From Spirosoma aerolatum (GTDB taxonomy: Bacteria; Bacteroidota; Bacteroidia; Cytophagales; Spirosomataceae), in the NCBI RefSeq assembly GCF_002056795.1, contig NZ_CP020104.1, positions 2,925,001 through 2,989,000 of the forward strand: a stretch of DNA of 64,000 bases, in the 5' to 3' direction. The notes beneath the pieces are model-generated. The model worked only from the letters and a program-made list of their open reading frames with translations. It was not told where the DNA came from and made no database searches. The position numbers and the translations under genes are program-made. Shown piece after piece: positions 41,150-50,294 of this stretch (position 1 is the stretch's first letter; the number at the start of each line of letters is the position of its first letter).

Positions 41150-43558
41150 ATGAAATCGTTTTTACTTACGCTGCTCGCGCTTGCGTCGAGTACAGGAATC
41201 TTGTTGGCTCAACAAACGAAAATTTCGGGCTCGCTACTCGACTCAACCGCGAGCAAACCTGTTGAATTTGCTACGGTTGCTCTTCTGAAAGAGGGTAAAA
41301 TTGTCGATGGCGCTACGGCCGATGCCAACGGTAAGTTCGTGTTTACAAAGGCTTCGGCTGGCAAGTATGGTCTTCAGATTTCATTTGTTGGCTATACGCC
41401 CAAAACAGTTGAGGGGATTAACGTTGTGGCTGAGCAGGATCTGGACGTAGGTGTGATCAAACTGAGTCAGGCCGTACAGAAATTGGCCGAAGTAACGGTG
41501 ACGGAGCAAAAATCGCTGTTTGAGGAAAAATCGGACCGGATGGTTTATAACGCCGAAAAAGACATCAGCGTGAAAGGGGGCGACGCGACTGATGTGCTCA
41601 AGAAAATTCCGTCGATAGCCGTCGATATTGAGGGGAACGTACAACTACGGGGAAGCTCCAATATCAAAGTTCTGATCAACAACAAACCATCGAGTATAGT
41701 CGCCCGGAGTATATCCGATGCGTTGAAGCAGATACCAGCCGATATTATCAAGCAGGTCGAGGTAATTACGTCGCCATCAGCCAAATACGATGCCGAAGGG
41801 ACAGCCGGTATCATTAACATTATCACAAAGAAAAACAGCTTACAGGGGACTAATGGCTCCATTAGCCCGAATTTTAGTCAGTGGAACAACTGGCAGAATG
41901 CCAGCATTAACCACCGCATGAAGAACCTCAGCCTGTCGGCCAATGGGGGATACAGCGACTGGAAAAATAAGCGATACATTCAATTACTACGGTCATTCTC
42001 CGCCGAAGGCGTGACTACTAATCAACGTCAGCCGCAATGGGTCATCGGCAATGGGCAAAACGTCTATGCCAATGTCAATGCCGATTGGGACATTGATTCG
42101 CTGAACCGAATGGGGGCAGGCATAAACTACTACAATGGTGATAACACCAATGGCTTCAATATTGATTTTGAAGAAAGCCGCCAGGGCGTTATCAGCCAGT
42201 ATTTTCATCGGGATATGAGCCGGACCTACGACTGGGCGGGCGCCACACTGAACCTTGATTATACCCGGTTGTTCAAAAAGCCCAAAAAGGAACTCAATTT
42301 CCTGATGATGTACTCCTTTGAAGGCGAAGACAGTGACTATTGGTCGAATCTGTTAAACCGGGAGAGTACCGTTTATTACCGCGAGAAAAGCTACAACATC
42401 AATAATAATAAAGAAGGGACGATTCAGCTCGATTTTACGAATCCGCTCGATAGCATCAGTAAACTCGAACTCGGCACCAAAACCATCTTTCGACAGATCC
42501 TCAGCGATTATCGTATCGCCAATGCCGTTGACGGTTCGACCAACTTTTCGGATCAGCCATCTCTGGCCAACGTATTTGATTACGCCCAGCAGGTAGTAGC
42601 AGGTTATGTCGTGTATAGCCGAACACCTAAAAAGAACTGGGGAATCAACCTGGGAGCCCGCTACGAGCATACTTTTATTCAGGCCAATTTCCTGAATGGT
42701 ACTGCCCCTTTTTCCAGCACGTACGGAAATTTTATCCCCAGCGTCAGCCTGTCGCGGTCGCTTAAAAAGGAGCAGCAGATACGGTTCAATTATTCGCAAC
42801 GGATACAGCGACCACAATTTTATTACCTGAATCCCTACGTCAATCAGTCAGACTCGAAAAACCTGTATGGAGGCAATCCGTATCTGAAACCGGAGTTAAC
42901 CCATTCGGTAGAAGCCAACTACAGTATTTCTATAAAGCAAACGAGCCTTAATCTATCGGCGTTTCTGCGGCAGACCAACAACGCCATCGAAAGCATTAAC
43001 ACAGTTGACGATCAGGGCGTTTTGAAGCAGATTTTTCAGAATGTGGCCCAGAACTCAGCCTATGGCTTTAACCTGAGTGCCAACACAAAACTAACGAAGC
43101 AGTGGTCGGTGAACGGATCGCTCAACGTGTTCTATAATGTGCTGGAAAGCGCTGAACTGAAAACCCGCAACGAAGACTGGATGTATCGGATCAATCTGAA
43201 TTCCTCCGTTGATTTCGGGAAAGGAATCAAAGCCCAATTCTTCGGCTTTTATAATTCGGCGCGGGTAAACCTGCAAGGCACATACGGCGGCTTTGGTTTT
43301 TACAACATCGTGGTGCAGAAGGAAGTCCTCAAAAAGAAAGGCACTATTGGCTTTGGCTACGACAATCCATTCAATGAAACTATTAGCTGGCGGAATGACT
43401 TCATAGGACCTAATTTTGTCCAAACTCAGGATGTATCCATGTATCGTCGGGGCTGGCGGCTGAACCTGAAATATGAATTCGGGAAAATGTCCAGCAACCA
43501 GCGCCAGAAAAAACGGATCAGCAACGACGATAAGAAAGGGGGCGATGGCAATAACTAA
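41150..43558 (+). CDS. TonB-dependent receptor / outer-membrane beta-barrel protein
   Basis: An 802-residue outer-membrane protein with a signal peptide (residues 1-20, ending GILLA). It has a CarboxypepD_reg-like domain at about 24-105 (KISGSLLDSTASKPVEFATV), a plug at about 125-225 (DATDVLKKIPSIAVDIEGNV, IITKKNS) and a barrel of the OMP_b-brl_3 type. In this subgroup the ligand is unknown and some members may not be transporters. The C-terminus is a polar tail KRISNDDKKGGDGNN rather than a terminal aromatic. Upstream is a clean terminator and an inverted repeat; no lipoprotein partner gene follows. Confidence 0.9.
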   Translation: MKSFLLTLLALASSTGILLAQQTKISGSLLDSTASKPVEFATVALLKEGKIVDGATADANGKFVFTKASAGKYGLQISFVGYTPKTVEGINVVAEQDLDVGVIKLSQAVQKLAEVTVTEQKSLFEEKSDRMVYNAEKDISVKGGDATDVLKKIPSIAVDIEGNVQLRGSSNIKVLINNKPSSIVARSISDALKQIPADIIKQVEVITSPSAKYDAEGTAGIINIITKKNSLQGTNGSISPNFSQWNNWQNASINHRMKNLSLSANGGYSDWKNKRYIQLLRSFSAEGVTTNQRQPQWVIGNGQNVYANVNADWDIDSLNRMGAGINYYNGDNTNGFNIDFEESRQGVISQYFHRDMSRTYDWAGATLNLDYTRLFKKPKKELNFLMMYSFEGEDSDYWSNLLNRESTVYYREKSYNINNNKEGTIQLDFTNPLDSISKLELGTKTIFRQILSDYRIANAVDGSTNFSDQPSLANVFDYAQQVVAGYVVYSRTPKKNWGINLGARYEHTFIQANFLNGTAPFSSTYGNFIPSVSLSRSLKKEQQIRFNYSQRIQRPQFYYLNPYVNQSDSKNLYGGNPYLKPELTHSVEANYSISIKQTSLNLSAFLRQTNNAIESINTVDDQGVLKQIFQNVAQNSAYGFNLSANTKLTKQWSVNGSLNVFYNVLESAELKTRNEDWMYRINLNSSVDFGKGIKAQFFGFYNSARVNLQGTYGGFGFYNIVVQKEVLKKKGTIGFGYDNPFNETISWRNDFIGPNFVQTQDVSMYRRGWRLNLKYEFGKMSSNQRQKKRISNDDKKGGDGNN

Positions 43559-43638
43559 AGAATGCTCAGAACCTGGTTAGTTAAAAAAAGAGAGGTTTGG
43601 CCTTTGGTTAGATACATAAACTAGCCTAAATCCCGCTC

Positions 43639-44700
43639 ATGAATCGAGTCCGGTTTGTTAATTATTTCTGGGTTTTCACAAGCCTGTTTGTTCTGATCGT
43701 CGGTACACAAGTTTACGGACAGACTACCTTACAAGGTACCGTAGAACGTATTAAGGTACATGGAAAAGGTCTGGAGGGGAATCTGGAAGGGGATTCGCCC
43801 GACCGGGACGTATCGATTTATTTACCTCCCAGCTATAAAAAAGAGCCGAAACGACGGTATCCGGTGGTGTATTTTCTGCATGGCTTTACCGACAACGATG
43901 GCCAATGGTATGGTGTAACCAAGCATTGGATCAACTTGCCAGCGGTAGTTGATAAAGTGTTTACCAGTGGACAGGCGCAGGAGATGATCATCGTTACGCC
44001 CAATGCTTATACTCGCTACCGGGGAAGCATGTACTCCAACTCGGTAACGACAGGCAACTGGGAGGATTTTGTGGCGAAAGAACTGGTTAGCTACATTGAC
44101 CAGCATTACCGAACCATTGCGAAAGCGACCAGTCGAGGGCTGGCAGGACATTCGATGGGCGGATATGGGACGATACGAATTGGGCAAAAGCACCCGGAAA
44201 TCTTTTCGAGCCTATACCTGCTAAGTCCATGTTGCATGACGGCTAATCCCAATCGAGCATTCAGTCCCGAAGCGATTGCCAAAATTGAAGCGATAAAAAC
44301 GCCGGATGATGTTGTGAAGGCTGATTTCGGCACGCAGGCTATGTTTGCGTCGGCGGCAGCCTGGTCGCCCAATCCGACTAAATCACCATTTTTTATTGAC
44401 CTACCGATTGAAAACGGCCAACCTCAACCCGCTATTGCCGCTAAATGGGCCGCTAATGCACCTTTGGCCATGATCGATCAGTACATTATGAATATAAAGC
44501 AACTGAATGCGCTGGCCTTCGATGCGGGCAATCGTGACCAGAGCATTGCCGCTAGCAATAAGGTTTTAGATCAGATCCTGACCAATTATCAGATTGCGCA
44601 CACCTATGAAGAATATGAAGGCGATCACATCAATCGCATTGCTGAGCGAATCGAGCAGAAAATGCTTCCTTTCTTCTCGAAACATTTAGCAAAGAAGTAA
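43639..44700 (+). CDS. Esterase family alpha/beta hydrolase
   Basis: A 353-residue secreted hydrolase of the esterase D/feruloyl-enterochelin type. Signal peptide to about residue 29 (LIVGTQVYG). The fold is marked by [17 protein letters not shown] (oxyanion loop), the nucleophile elbow [16 protein letters not shown] with Ser in GHSMGG, and a late His in YEGDHINRI. Substrates in the family range from siderophore esters to feruloyl polysaccharide; none can be chosen here. It follows the TonB receptor on the same strand after about 80 bases and might act on its ligand. Confidence 0.85.
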   Translation: MNRVRFVNYFWVFTSLFVLIVGTQVYGQTTLQGTVERIKVHGKGLEGNLEGDSPDRDVSIYLPPSYKKEPKRRYPVVYFLHGFTDNDGQWYGVTKHWINLPAVVDKVFTSGQAQEMIIVTPNAYTRYRGSMYSNSVTTGNWEDFVAKELVSYIDQHYRTIAKATSRGLAGHSMGGYGTIRIGQKHPEIFSSLYLLSPCCMTANPNRAFSPEAIAKIEAIKTPDDVVKADFGTQAMFASAAAWSPNPTKSPFFIDLPIENGQPQPAIAAKWAANAPLAMIDQYIMNIKQLNALAFDAGNRDQSIAASNKVLDQILTNYQIAHTYEEYEGDHINRIAERIEQKMLPFFSKHLAKK

Positions 44701-44747
44701 TTGCCTGGGTTGGCAATACACGAGCCTTCGAAAGCCAGTCGCTGTAC

Positions 44748-45143
44748 TTATACGTTATTCGTACTTTTCAGCGCCCAATACACCAATACGGGCTGAAAAA
44801 ATAAGCGGGCAAATCGCTTCCTGTCAGTGTCCAAACCAAACGCACTCCGTTTATTGACGTATTGGGAGATATTACCGGGAAAAACAGCGGTAAAAAATGT
44901 GGCAGCTATTTTCCCAATCGCTTTCTGACGGACGTTGTCGGCCAGAATGAGGCTGCTGCCCAGGGCAATTTCGGCAATGCCCGAATACACAACGGTATCG
45001 TCTTTCGGTAGAGGAATCGGATCGGGGACTTGGGCTTGAAATTCCTTGCGGGCAATCGTAAGGTGACTAATACCAGCGGCTACCAAACTACCTCCCAGTG
45101 CAATTCGGGCTACTTTTTTTAGCGTTTTATCGGTCATGATCAT
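44748..45143 (-). CDS. DoxX-like membrane protein
   Basis: A 131-residue protein with four hydrophobic segments and the DoxX-like pattern RIALGGSLVAAGISHLTIAR, VVYSGIAEIALGSSLILAD, FFTAVFPGNISQYVNKRSAF and RLFFQPVLVYWAL. DoxX-like proteins are of unknown or quinone-linked function. A two-codon alternative start (M3) exists. The 215 bases upstream are AT-rich, hold no gene, and probably contain its promoter. Confidence 0.8.
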   Translation of the reverse strand: MIMTDKTLKKVARIALGGSLVAAGISHLTIARKEFQAQVPDPIPLPKDDTVVYSGIAEIALGSSLILADNVRQKAIGKIAATFFTAVFPGNISQYVNKRSAFGLDTDRKRFARLFFQPVLVYWALKSTNNV

Positions 45144-45358
45144 ACAAGGTTGAATCGTATAGGTAGCCCTTCCATTCTGTTTGGGTACAGGGCTGCATTT
45201 TTCTTTAGTACTGAAGTGACTGCCTATGCTATGGGGTACTATAGTAAATGCGACACTTTTAGTTGGATTTGCTGTGTATTGCTGAAAGTAAATGTAACCT
45301 AGTAGAGTATGCTTATGTTTTGTTAGTTTATTTGATGATCTTATTAATTGATACTATA
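45144..45358. other. AT-rich intergenic region
   Basis: 215 bases between the DoxX-like start and the PBP4 stop, both on the minus strand. They are clearly richer in A and T than the flanking genes. No open frame, terminator stem or promoter box was convincing. Confidence 0.4.
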
Positions 45359-46906
45359 TTATTCCCCCCCTTTCAATCCGACAAGGCTGACAAAGATCTT
45401 TTCCAGTTCATTCGTGATGATTCGGCTTTGACCAGGTGTGAATTTGTTCACCAGAATGCAGAAAGTCATCGGCTCACCATCAACGGCAGTAAAATACCCT
45501 GCATAGGCCCTGACGCCCTCAATGGAACCGCTTTTAGCCCGGATATTACCAGCGGCTGCTGTTCCTCGGGCCAGGCTTCGCACGGTGCCAGTTTGGCCAA
45601 CGATCGGGATTGTCTCGTAGAATTGCGGAAAGTTTTTATCGCGGCCCATAGCACTCAGAATACCGGTCATATTATCAGCTGTGAGCGCGCCAACGGTCGA
45701 TAGTCCACTACCGTCGCGAATGCGGAAACCATCCAGATTAACCCCTTTAGCTTTCCAGAACGACGTAATTGCTTCTACACTTTCTTCTGTTGTTCGTACG
45801 TGTTTATTGACCGCTAACGCTGTGGTTCGTAGCAGGGCTTCGGCATACAGGTTTATACTCTGGAAATTGGTTTGCTGGATCAATTGGGGTAAAATGGGCG
45901 ATTTATACTGGTTGATTACGGTCCGTTTCGCACCAACTGGTATCGTTGTTGGCAAGCCCCCGCCAATCGAAAGAGGTGGGCGACTGACTGTGATGTTGTG
46001 CTGAACAAGCTGGTTTTGCAGGGCGTAGGCCGCAAAGTAGGCGGGATCGGGTAAGGCTCCTTTGACACTGAACTCGTTACCCGGCTCGCCAAGGGGCACT
46101 TTGCCCGTTAGCCACTGCTGGTTCATAAACGGTACCCCATAAATATTGACCTGGTCGCCTGTATTGGCCGCATCGGTTGTGACCGTATTTCGAAAAGTAA
46201 TATAGGGTACGGCCGGGTCGGTGCGTAGAACGTTTGCAGGGGTCTTGACGGATTTTCCAGGTCTGAAGAATACACGGTATAAATTCTCATTGATATTCAG
46301 CGCGCTCAAACTGGCCCCGTAATAATTACCCAGGTCGCCAAAGGGCCAGGTATCAGGTGTAGTAATATCGTCGTACAAACTGGCATCGCCGACAACCATG
46401 CCCTCTATTCGCCGAATCCCCGAAGCTTTGACGGCCTCGCTCCAACTCGTTACGAGTGCTGTTACATCAGAATAACCAGGAAATCGCCAACTCCCCAGCG
46501 ATGGGTCTCCAGTGCCGCGCAGGTAGAGATTACCTGTCAGCACACTGTCTTTGATCGTTCCATCATATTCGAGGGTTGTAGTATAGGTATAGTTTGGCCC
46601 TAGTACGGCCAATGCCGTGGCGGTGGTGATGAGTTTGAGTGTGGAGGCCGATGGTAAACTAAGCCGGGCATTGTAGCCAATGAGTTCTTCGCTGTCTCGT
46701 ACCCGCCGGACTGATAACGCAACGGTTCCGAATCGAGTAGCCGGACTAGCCTGGAAGGCTTCTACCTGGGCCAGCAGATGTTGCGTTGCCAGCGAATCGA
46801 TGGTTCGCCTGGAACTCGTCTGCGCGCTCGACGCGGTGTAACCGACAAATAAACAGACGACAATAACAAATGCAGATTGTATAGGAAAACGGTGAAGAAA
46901 GCGCAT
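45359..46906 (-). CDS. dacB: D-alanyl-D-alanine carboxypeptidase/endopeptidase (PBP4 type)
   Basis: A 515-residue periplasmic S13-family penicillin-binding protein that cleaves D-Ala-D-Ala ends or crosslinks of peptidoglycan. Signal peptide to about residue 28. The three catalytic motifs are SxxK as S88-T-L-K91 in LPSASTLKLITTATAL, SxN in NFQSINLYAEALLRT, and KTG as KSG in IRAKSGSIEGVRAYAGYF. The large insertion between the first and second motifs is typical of PBP4. It is divergent from the beta-CASP gene, with back-to-back promoter boxes between them. Confidence 0.93.
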   Translation of the reverse strand: MRFLHRFPIQSAFVIVVCLFVGYTASSAQTSSRRTIDSLATQHLLAQVEAFQASPATRFGTVALSVRRVRDSEELIGYNARLSLPSASTLKLITTATALAVLGPNYTYTTTLEYDGTIKDSVLTGNLYLRGTGDPSLGSWRFPGYSDVTALVTSWSEAVKASGIRRIEGMVVGDASLYDDITTPDTWPFGDLGNYYGASLSALNINENLYRVFFRPGKSVKTPANVLRTDPAVPYITFRNTVTTDAANTGDQVNIYGVPFMNQQWLTGKVPLGEPGNEFSVKGALPDPAYFAAYALQNQLVQHNITVSRPPLSIGGGLPTTIPVGAKRTVINQYKSPILPQLIQQTNFQSINLYAEALLRTTALAVNKHVRTTEESVEAITSFWKAKGVNLDGFRIRDGSGLSTVGALTADNMTGILSAMGRDKNFPQFYETIPIVGQTGTVRSLARGTAAAGNIRAKSGSIEGVRAYAGYFTAVDGEPMTFCILVNKFTPGQSRIITNELEKIFVSLVGLKGGE

Positions 46907-46940
46907 TTAAGAACGGTTAGGCGATTCGATGGGTATTGCT

Positions 46941-46956
46941 TACCTTTGCAAACTTA
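46941..46956. promoter_or_regulatory. Back-to-back Bacteroidota promoter boxes
   Basis: TACCTTTG on the plus strand (46941-46948) directly abuts TAAGTTTG on the minus strand (46956-46949); both fit TAnnTTTG. They point to the beta-CASP gene (start 47040) and dacB (start 46906). Polymerases on the two could not bind at once, which would couple the two genes negatively. Clear -33 boxes are not seen. Confidence 0.4.
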
Positions 46957-47039
46957 CAAAATATGAGCCATCCAGTTTACGTTAAGCCACCTTCGCAAAC
47001 CTTCGTAAGAAAGAACACTGGTAAGTTAAAGTTGTACGC

Positions 47040-48470
47040 ATGAAATTATCATTTCTGGGGGCAGCCCGGCAGGTAACGGGTAGTATGTATCTGCTGGAAC
47101 TGGAGGATGACTACCGCATCCTGATTGACTGTGGTTCGGATATGGAGCGATCCAGTTCGAACGGTCAGACGGCCCCCGCCGTTACTCACCCGGGATTTTT
47201 TCCGTTTGAGGCTTCAAGTATCAACCTGGTCCTGCTGACACACGCGCACGTCGACCATTCGGGAAATCTGCCTAACCTGTATCGGGAAGGGTATGAAGGG
47301 CAAATATTGTGCACGGAACCAACCTTTGCACTTACGAATGTATTGCTTAAAGATGCGGCTTCGCTGAATCAGAAACGCATCAACGATCTGAATGCCAGCA
47401 AAAAGCAGCGGGTAAAGGAACGCCAGTTGCAGCTACAGAAAGATTTGTACCTGGATAAGCAGGTTCGGGAGTCGATGGAAAATGTTGTCCCGATTGCTTT
47501 CAACCGAAAGTTTCGGGTGGCTGATGGGGTCGACGTTACCTTTATTCCGGCCGGGCACCTGCTGGGCGCTGCCCACATACTGATCAATATAGTAGAAGGG
47601 GGCGTTCGGAAAAGTATCTGTTTTTCAGGTGATATTGGCCGCAAGAACTATCCACTGCTGGTCGATCCGGCTCCTGTACCTCCAGTCGATTATTTAATTT
47701 GTGAGAGTACGTATGGCAACCGCCTGCATGATAATCACCTCTCGCCCGAAGATACGCTGGCCGATATTATTCAGCGGACCTGTATCGATATGCCGGGTCG
47801 ACTCATTATTCCGTCGTTCAGTGTAGGCCGCACACAGGCATTGCTCTATACACTCAACCGATTGTATACCGAGCGCAACTTTCCGCCCATCAAGGTGTTT
47901 TCGGATAGCCCGATGGCGTTCGAAAGTTCCAAGATTTATATGCAGCACGTGCGTATGCTGAACACAGAGGCCCGGGAGTTTTACAAAGAAAACGAGACCT
48001 TGTTCGACTTTGAGAATTTTCAGTTTCTGGAGTCGTCGAAAGCCAGCAAAGCCGTTTCGAATTACAATGAGCCGTGCATTATCATTTCATCGTCGGGCAT
48101 GGTGCAGGGGGGACGGGTCGAATACCATGTTGCCGAGAATATCAGTAACCCCTATGCCACCATTCTGATCATTGGCTATTGTGCAGAAGGAACACTTGGC
48201 TGGCGGCTGTTGAATGGCCAGCAAACTCTGAGTATCAAAGGGAAAGATCATCAGGTGCTGGCAAACATTGAGAAAATAGATGTATTTAGTGGTCATGGCG
48301 ACCGAAACGATCTGATTAATTTTGTTGGAATGCAATCGCCCGACACGCTCAAATCGATTTTCCTGGTTCATGGCGAATTTGAGAGCATGGAGTCCTTCCG
48401 CGACACACTGGCCGAAGAAGGATTTCCTCAGGTGATTATTCCGAAAAAAGGAGAAACCTATGAATTATAA
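47040..48470 (+). CDS. Beta-CASP metallo-beta-lactamase-fold ribonuclease/hydrolase
   Basis: A 476-residue MBL-fold protein with the metal motif THAHVDHSGNLP (H68, H70, D72, H73), SGDIGRKNYPLL and CESTYGNRLHD. The beta-CASP insert shows IIPSFSVGRTQALLYTLN and the RNA-specificity tail IISSSGMVQGGRVEYHV and FLVHGEFESMESF. Relatives include CPSF73-like nucleases and the YSH1 group of bacteria, so an RNA-processing role is likely. It is divergent from dacB and is followed by a heptamer stem-loop and accA. Confidence 0.92.
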   Translation: MKLSFLGAARQVTGSMYLLELEDDYRILIDCGSDMERSSSNGQTAPAVTHPGFFPFEASSINLVLLTHAHVDHSGNLPNLYREGYEGQILCTEPTFALTNVLLKDAASLNQKRINDLNASKKQRVKERQLQLQKDLYLDKQVRESMENVVPIAFNRKFRVADGVDVTFIPAGHLLGAAHILINIVEGGVRKSICFSGDIGRKNYPLLVDPAPVPPVDYLICESTYGNRLHDNHLSPEDTLADIIQRTCIDMPGRLIIPSFSVGRTQALLYTLNRLYTERNFPPIKVFSDSPMAFESSKIYMQHVRMLNTEAREFYKENETLFDFENFQFLESSKASKAVSNYNEPCIIISSSGMVQGGRVEYHVAENISNPYATILIIGYCAEGTLGWRLLNGQQTLSIKGKDHQVLANIEKIDVFSGHGDRNDLINFVGMQSPDTLKSIFLVHGEFESMESFRDTLAEEGFPQVIIPKKGETYEL

Positions 48471-48473
48471 GTA

Positions 48474-48568
48474 GTGAGGAGTTAGAAGCGAGGAGTGCGA
48501 ATGCTGACGCATCAAGAAAAATAAACGTCAGCATTCGCACTCCTCGCTCCTAATGCCCCGCTTCTAAC
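48474..48568. repeat. Word-built stem-loop with unequal arms (heptamers)
   Basis: The left arm tiles as GTGAGGA, GTTAGAA, GCGAGGA, GTGCGAA, TGCTGAC (48474-48508). The right arm, read on the minus strand from 48568, tiles as GTTAGAA, GCGGGGC, ATTAGGA, GCGAGGA, GTGCGAA, TGCTGAC. The inner 22 bp pair perfectly (48488-48509 with 48526-48547). The arms differ by exactly two heptamers. Confidence 0.85.
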
Positions 48569-48577
48569 AACTACTTC

Positions 48578-49531
48578 ATGAGAACGTATCTTGATTTTGA
48601 AAAACCCATTGCCGACCTCGAAGCGCGGCTGGAAGAAACGAAAAAACTGGCTCAGAGCAGCAACGTGGATGTGAGTGAAGCGGTCGCTATTCTGGAACAA
48701 AGTATCGACAAACTCCGGCAGGAGATTTTCCAGAATCTGACACGATGGCAACGGGTTCAACTGTCACGGCATCCTGATCGACCTTATACGCTCGACTACA
48801 TTTCGCTCATGTGCGATCAGTTTATCGAACTGCATGGCGACCGTACGGTTCGCGACGATCCGGCCATGGTGGGCGGTTTTTGCGAGTTGGGTGGCCAGAC
48901 AGTGATGATTATTGGTCAGCAGAAAGGGCGGAATACGAAACAGCGTCAGCACCGTAATTTTGGCATGCCAAACCCCGAAGGATATCGGAAAGCTCTACGG
49001 CTGATGAAATTGGCTGAAAAATTCAATAAGCCGATCATTACCATGATCGACACACCGGGGGCTTTTCCGGGGTTGGAAGCGGAGGAGCGCGGTCAGGGTG
49101 AAGCCATTGCCCGGAACCTGAAAGAGATGTTCATGCTGACCGTTCCGGTGATCTGCATTATCATTGGCGAAGGGGCGTCGGGTGGAGCCCTCGGTATTGC
49201 CATTGGCGACCGGGTATGGATGCTTGAAAATACCTGGTATTCGGTGATCTCGCCGGAAAACTGTTCAACAATTTTGTGGCGGAGCTGGAACTTTAAGGAG
49301 CAGGCAGCCGAGGCCATGAAACTGACCGCCCGTGACATGCAGCTTAACAAGCTGGTCGATGAAATTATCGAAGAGCCTGTTGGCGGAGCCCATAATGATC
49401 ATCAGGCAATGGCCAACCACCTCAAAGAGGTTATTCTGTCGGCTCTGGCCGAGCTGAATGCCCTATCGCCCGAAGAGCGCATCAATCAACGGATTGAAAA
49501 GTTCTGCGAAATGGGCGTCGTTGTTGAATAA
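48578..49531 (+). CDS. accA: Acetyl-CoA carboxylase carboxyltransferase subunit alpha
   Basis: A 317-residue AccA, the alpha part of the carboxyltransferase that moves CO2 from biotin to acetyl-CoA in fatty acid synthesis. It shows [14 protein letters not shown] at the start, [39 protein letters not shown] and the CoA-carboxylate region [39 protein letters not shown]. Length and motifs match the family. No other acc gene is in the window, as is common. Confidence 0.97.
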   Translation: MRTYLDFEKPIADLEARLEETKKLAQSSNVDVSEAVAILEQSIDKLRQEIFQNLTRWQRVQLSRHPDRPYTLDYISLMCDQFIELHGDRTVRDDPAMVGGFCELGGQTVMIIGQQKGRNTKQRQHRNFGMPNPEGYRKALRLMKLAEKFNKPIITMIDTPGAFPGLEAEERGQGEAIARNLKEMFMLTVPVICIIIGEGASGGALGIAIGDRVWMLENTWYSVISPENCSTILWRSWNFKEQAAEAMKLTARDMQLNKLVDEIIEEPVGGAHNDHQAMANHLKEVILSALAELNALSPEERINQRIEKFCEMGVVVE

Positions 49532-49600
49532 ATTGTTTCAGGTTGGCTGATATACAGGCTATTTTGAGTCGGTCAGCCTGAAACCTCAAGTCATATAATT

Positions 49601-50212
49601 GTGAAAAATTTAATTTTTGACCTCGGCGATGTGATCATCCCGATTGATTTGACGGCCCCCGTTCGGAATTTTGCTATGCTGGCCAATTTGCCGGAAGATG
49701 AAGTCTGGGCAATCTGGAAGCAGCACGACTTTATCAATCGATACGAAACGGGGCTGATCGACGATATGGCTTTTCGGACGCAGATTCGGCAGTTACTGAA
49801 GAACGATAGTTGGGCTGATGAGGTGATCGATACAGCCTGGAATACCGTTTTGCTGGAACTTCCCGTTGAGCGTGTCGAACGGATCAAAGAACTGAAAAAA
49901 GGCTATCGGTTATTTCTGCTCAGCAATACTAGCCCTATCCATATCAAGCATGTAAATGGTGTGCTGACTGGCTTGAATCAGCCAACGCTGGAAGATCTTT
50001 TCGAGCATGTGTTTTATTCCTACGAAGTAGGCATGGCTAAACCGTCGCCCGACATCTATCAGCATGTTTTAGCTGAAGCGGGACTTGTTGCCTCAGAAAC
50101 CGCTTTTTTTGACGATAATGCGGCAAACATCAAAGCGGCCGCTGCGTTAGGTATTCAGGCTGTGCATGTACAGCCGCCTAAAACGATTATAGACTATTTA
50201 AAGGATATATAA
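49601..50212 (+). CDS. HAD-family hydrolase (YihX-like)
   Basis: A 203-residue HAD phosphatase. The nucleophile motif is KNLIFDLGDVIIPID, with LFLLSNTSPIHIKHVNG (motif II), YSYEVGMAKPSPDIYQHVL (motif III Lys) and TAFFDDNAANIKAA (metal Asp). Relatives such as YihX dephosphorylate glucose-1-phosphate or other small phosphates; substrate unknown. The start is GTG at 49601. A heptamer-family stem-loop begins right after its stop. Confidence 0.88.
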   Translation: MKNLIFDLGDVIIPIDLTAPVRNFAMLANLPEDEVWAIWKQHDFINRYETGLIDDMAFRTQIRQLLKNDSWADEVIDTAWNTVLLELPVERVERIKELKKGYRLFLLSNTSPIHIKHVNGVLTGLNQPTLEDLFEHVFYSYEVGMAKPSPDIYQHVLAEAGLVASETAFFDDNAANIKAAAALGIQAVHVQPPKTIIDYLKDI

Positions 50213-50213
50213 G

Positions 50214-50287
50214 TATGTATGGTGTATGCTATAGGATGTAGCTATCAAGCGGGTCAACCATACATCCTATAGCAGACAGCATACATA
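50214..50287. repeat. Word-built stem-loop, GATGTAT heptamer family
   Basis: Twenty-seven-base arms at 50214-50240 and 50261-50287 with two mismatches and a 20-base loop. The left arm tiles as TATGTAT, GGTGTAT, GCTATAG, GATGTA(G). It lies between the HAD gene and the site-2 protease gene, two bases after the former stop. Confidence 0.85.
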
Positions 50288-50294
50288 ATCGATC

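Noticed and set aside
45263..45703. 146-codon plus-strand frame antisense to the end of dacB
   Set aside because: Most of it mirrors the PBP4 coding sequence, whose KSG and late motifs are clear; the shadow has no family features.
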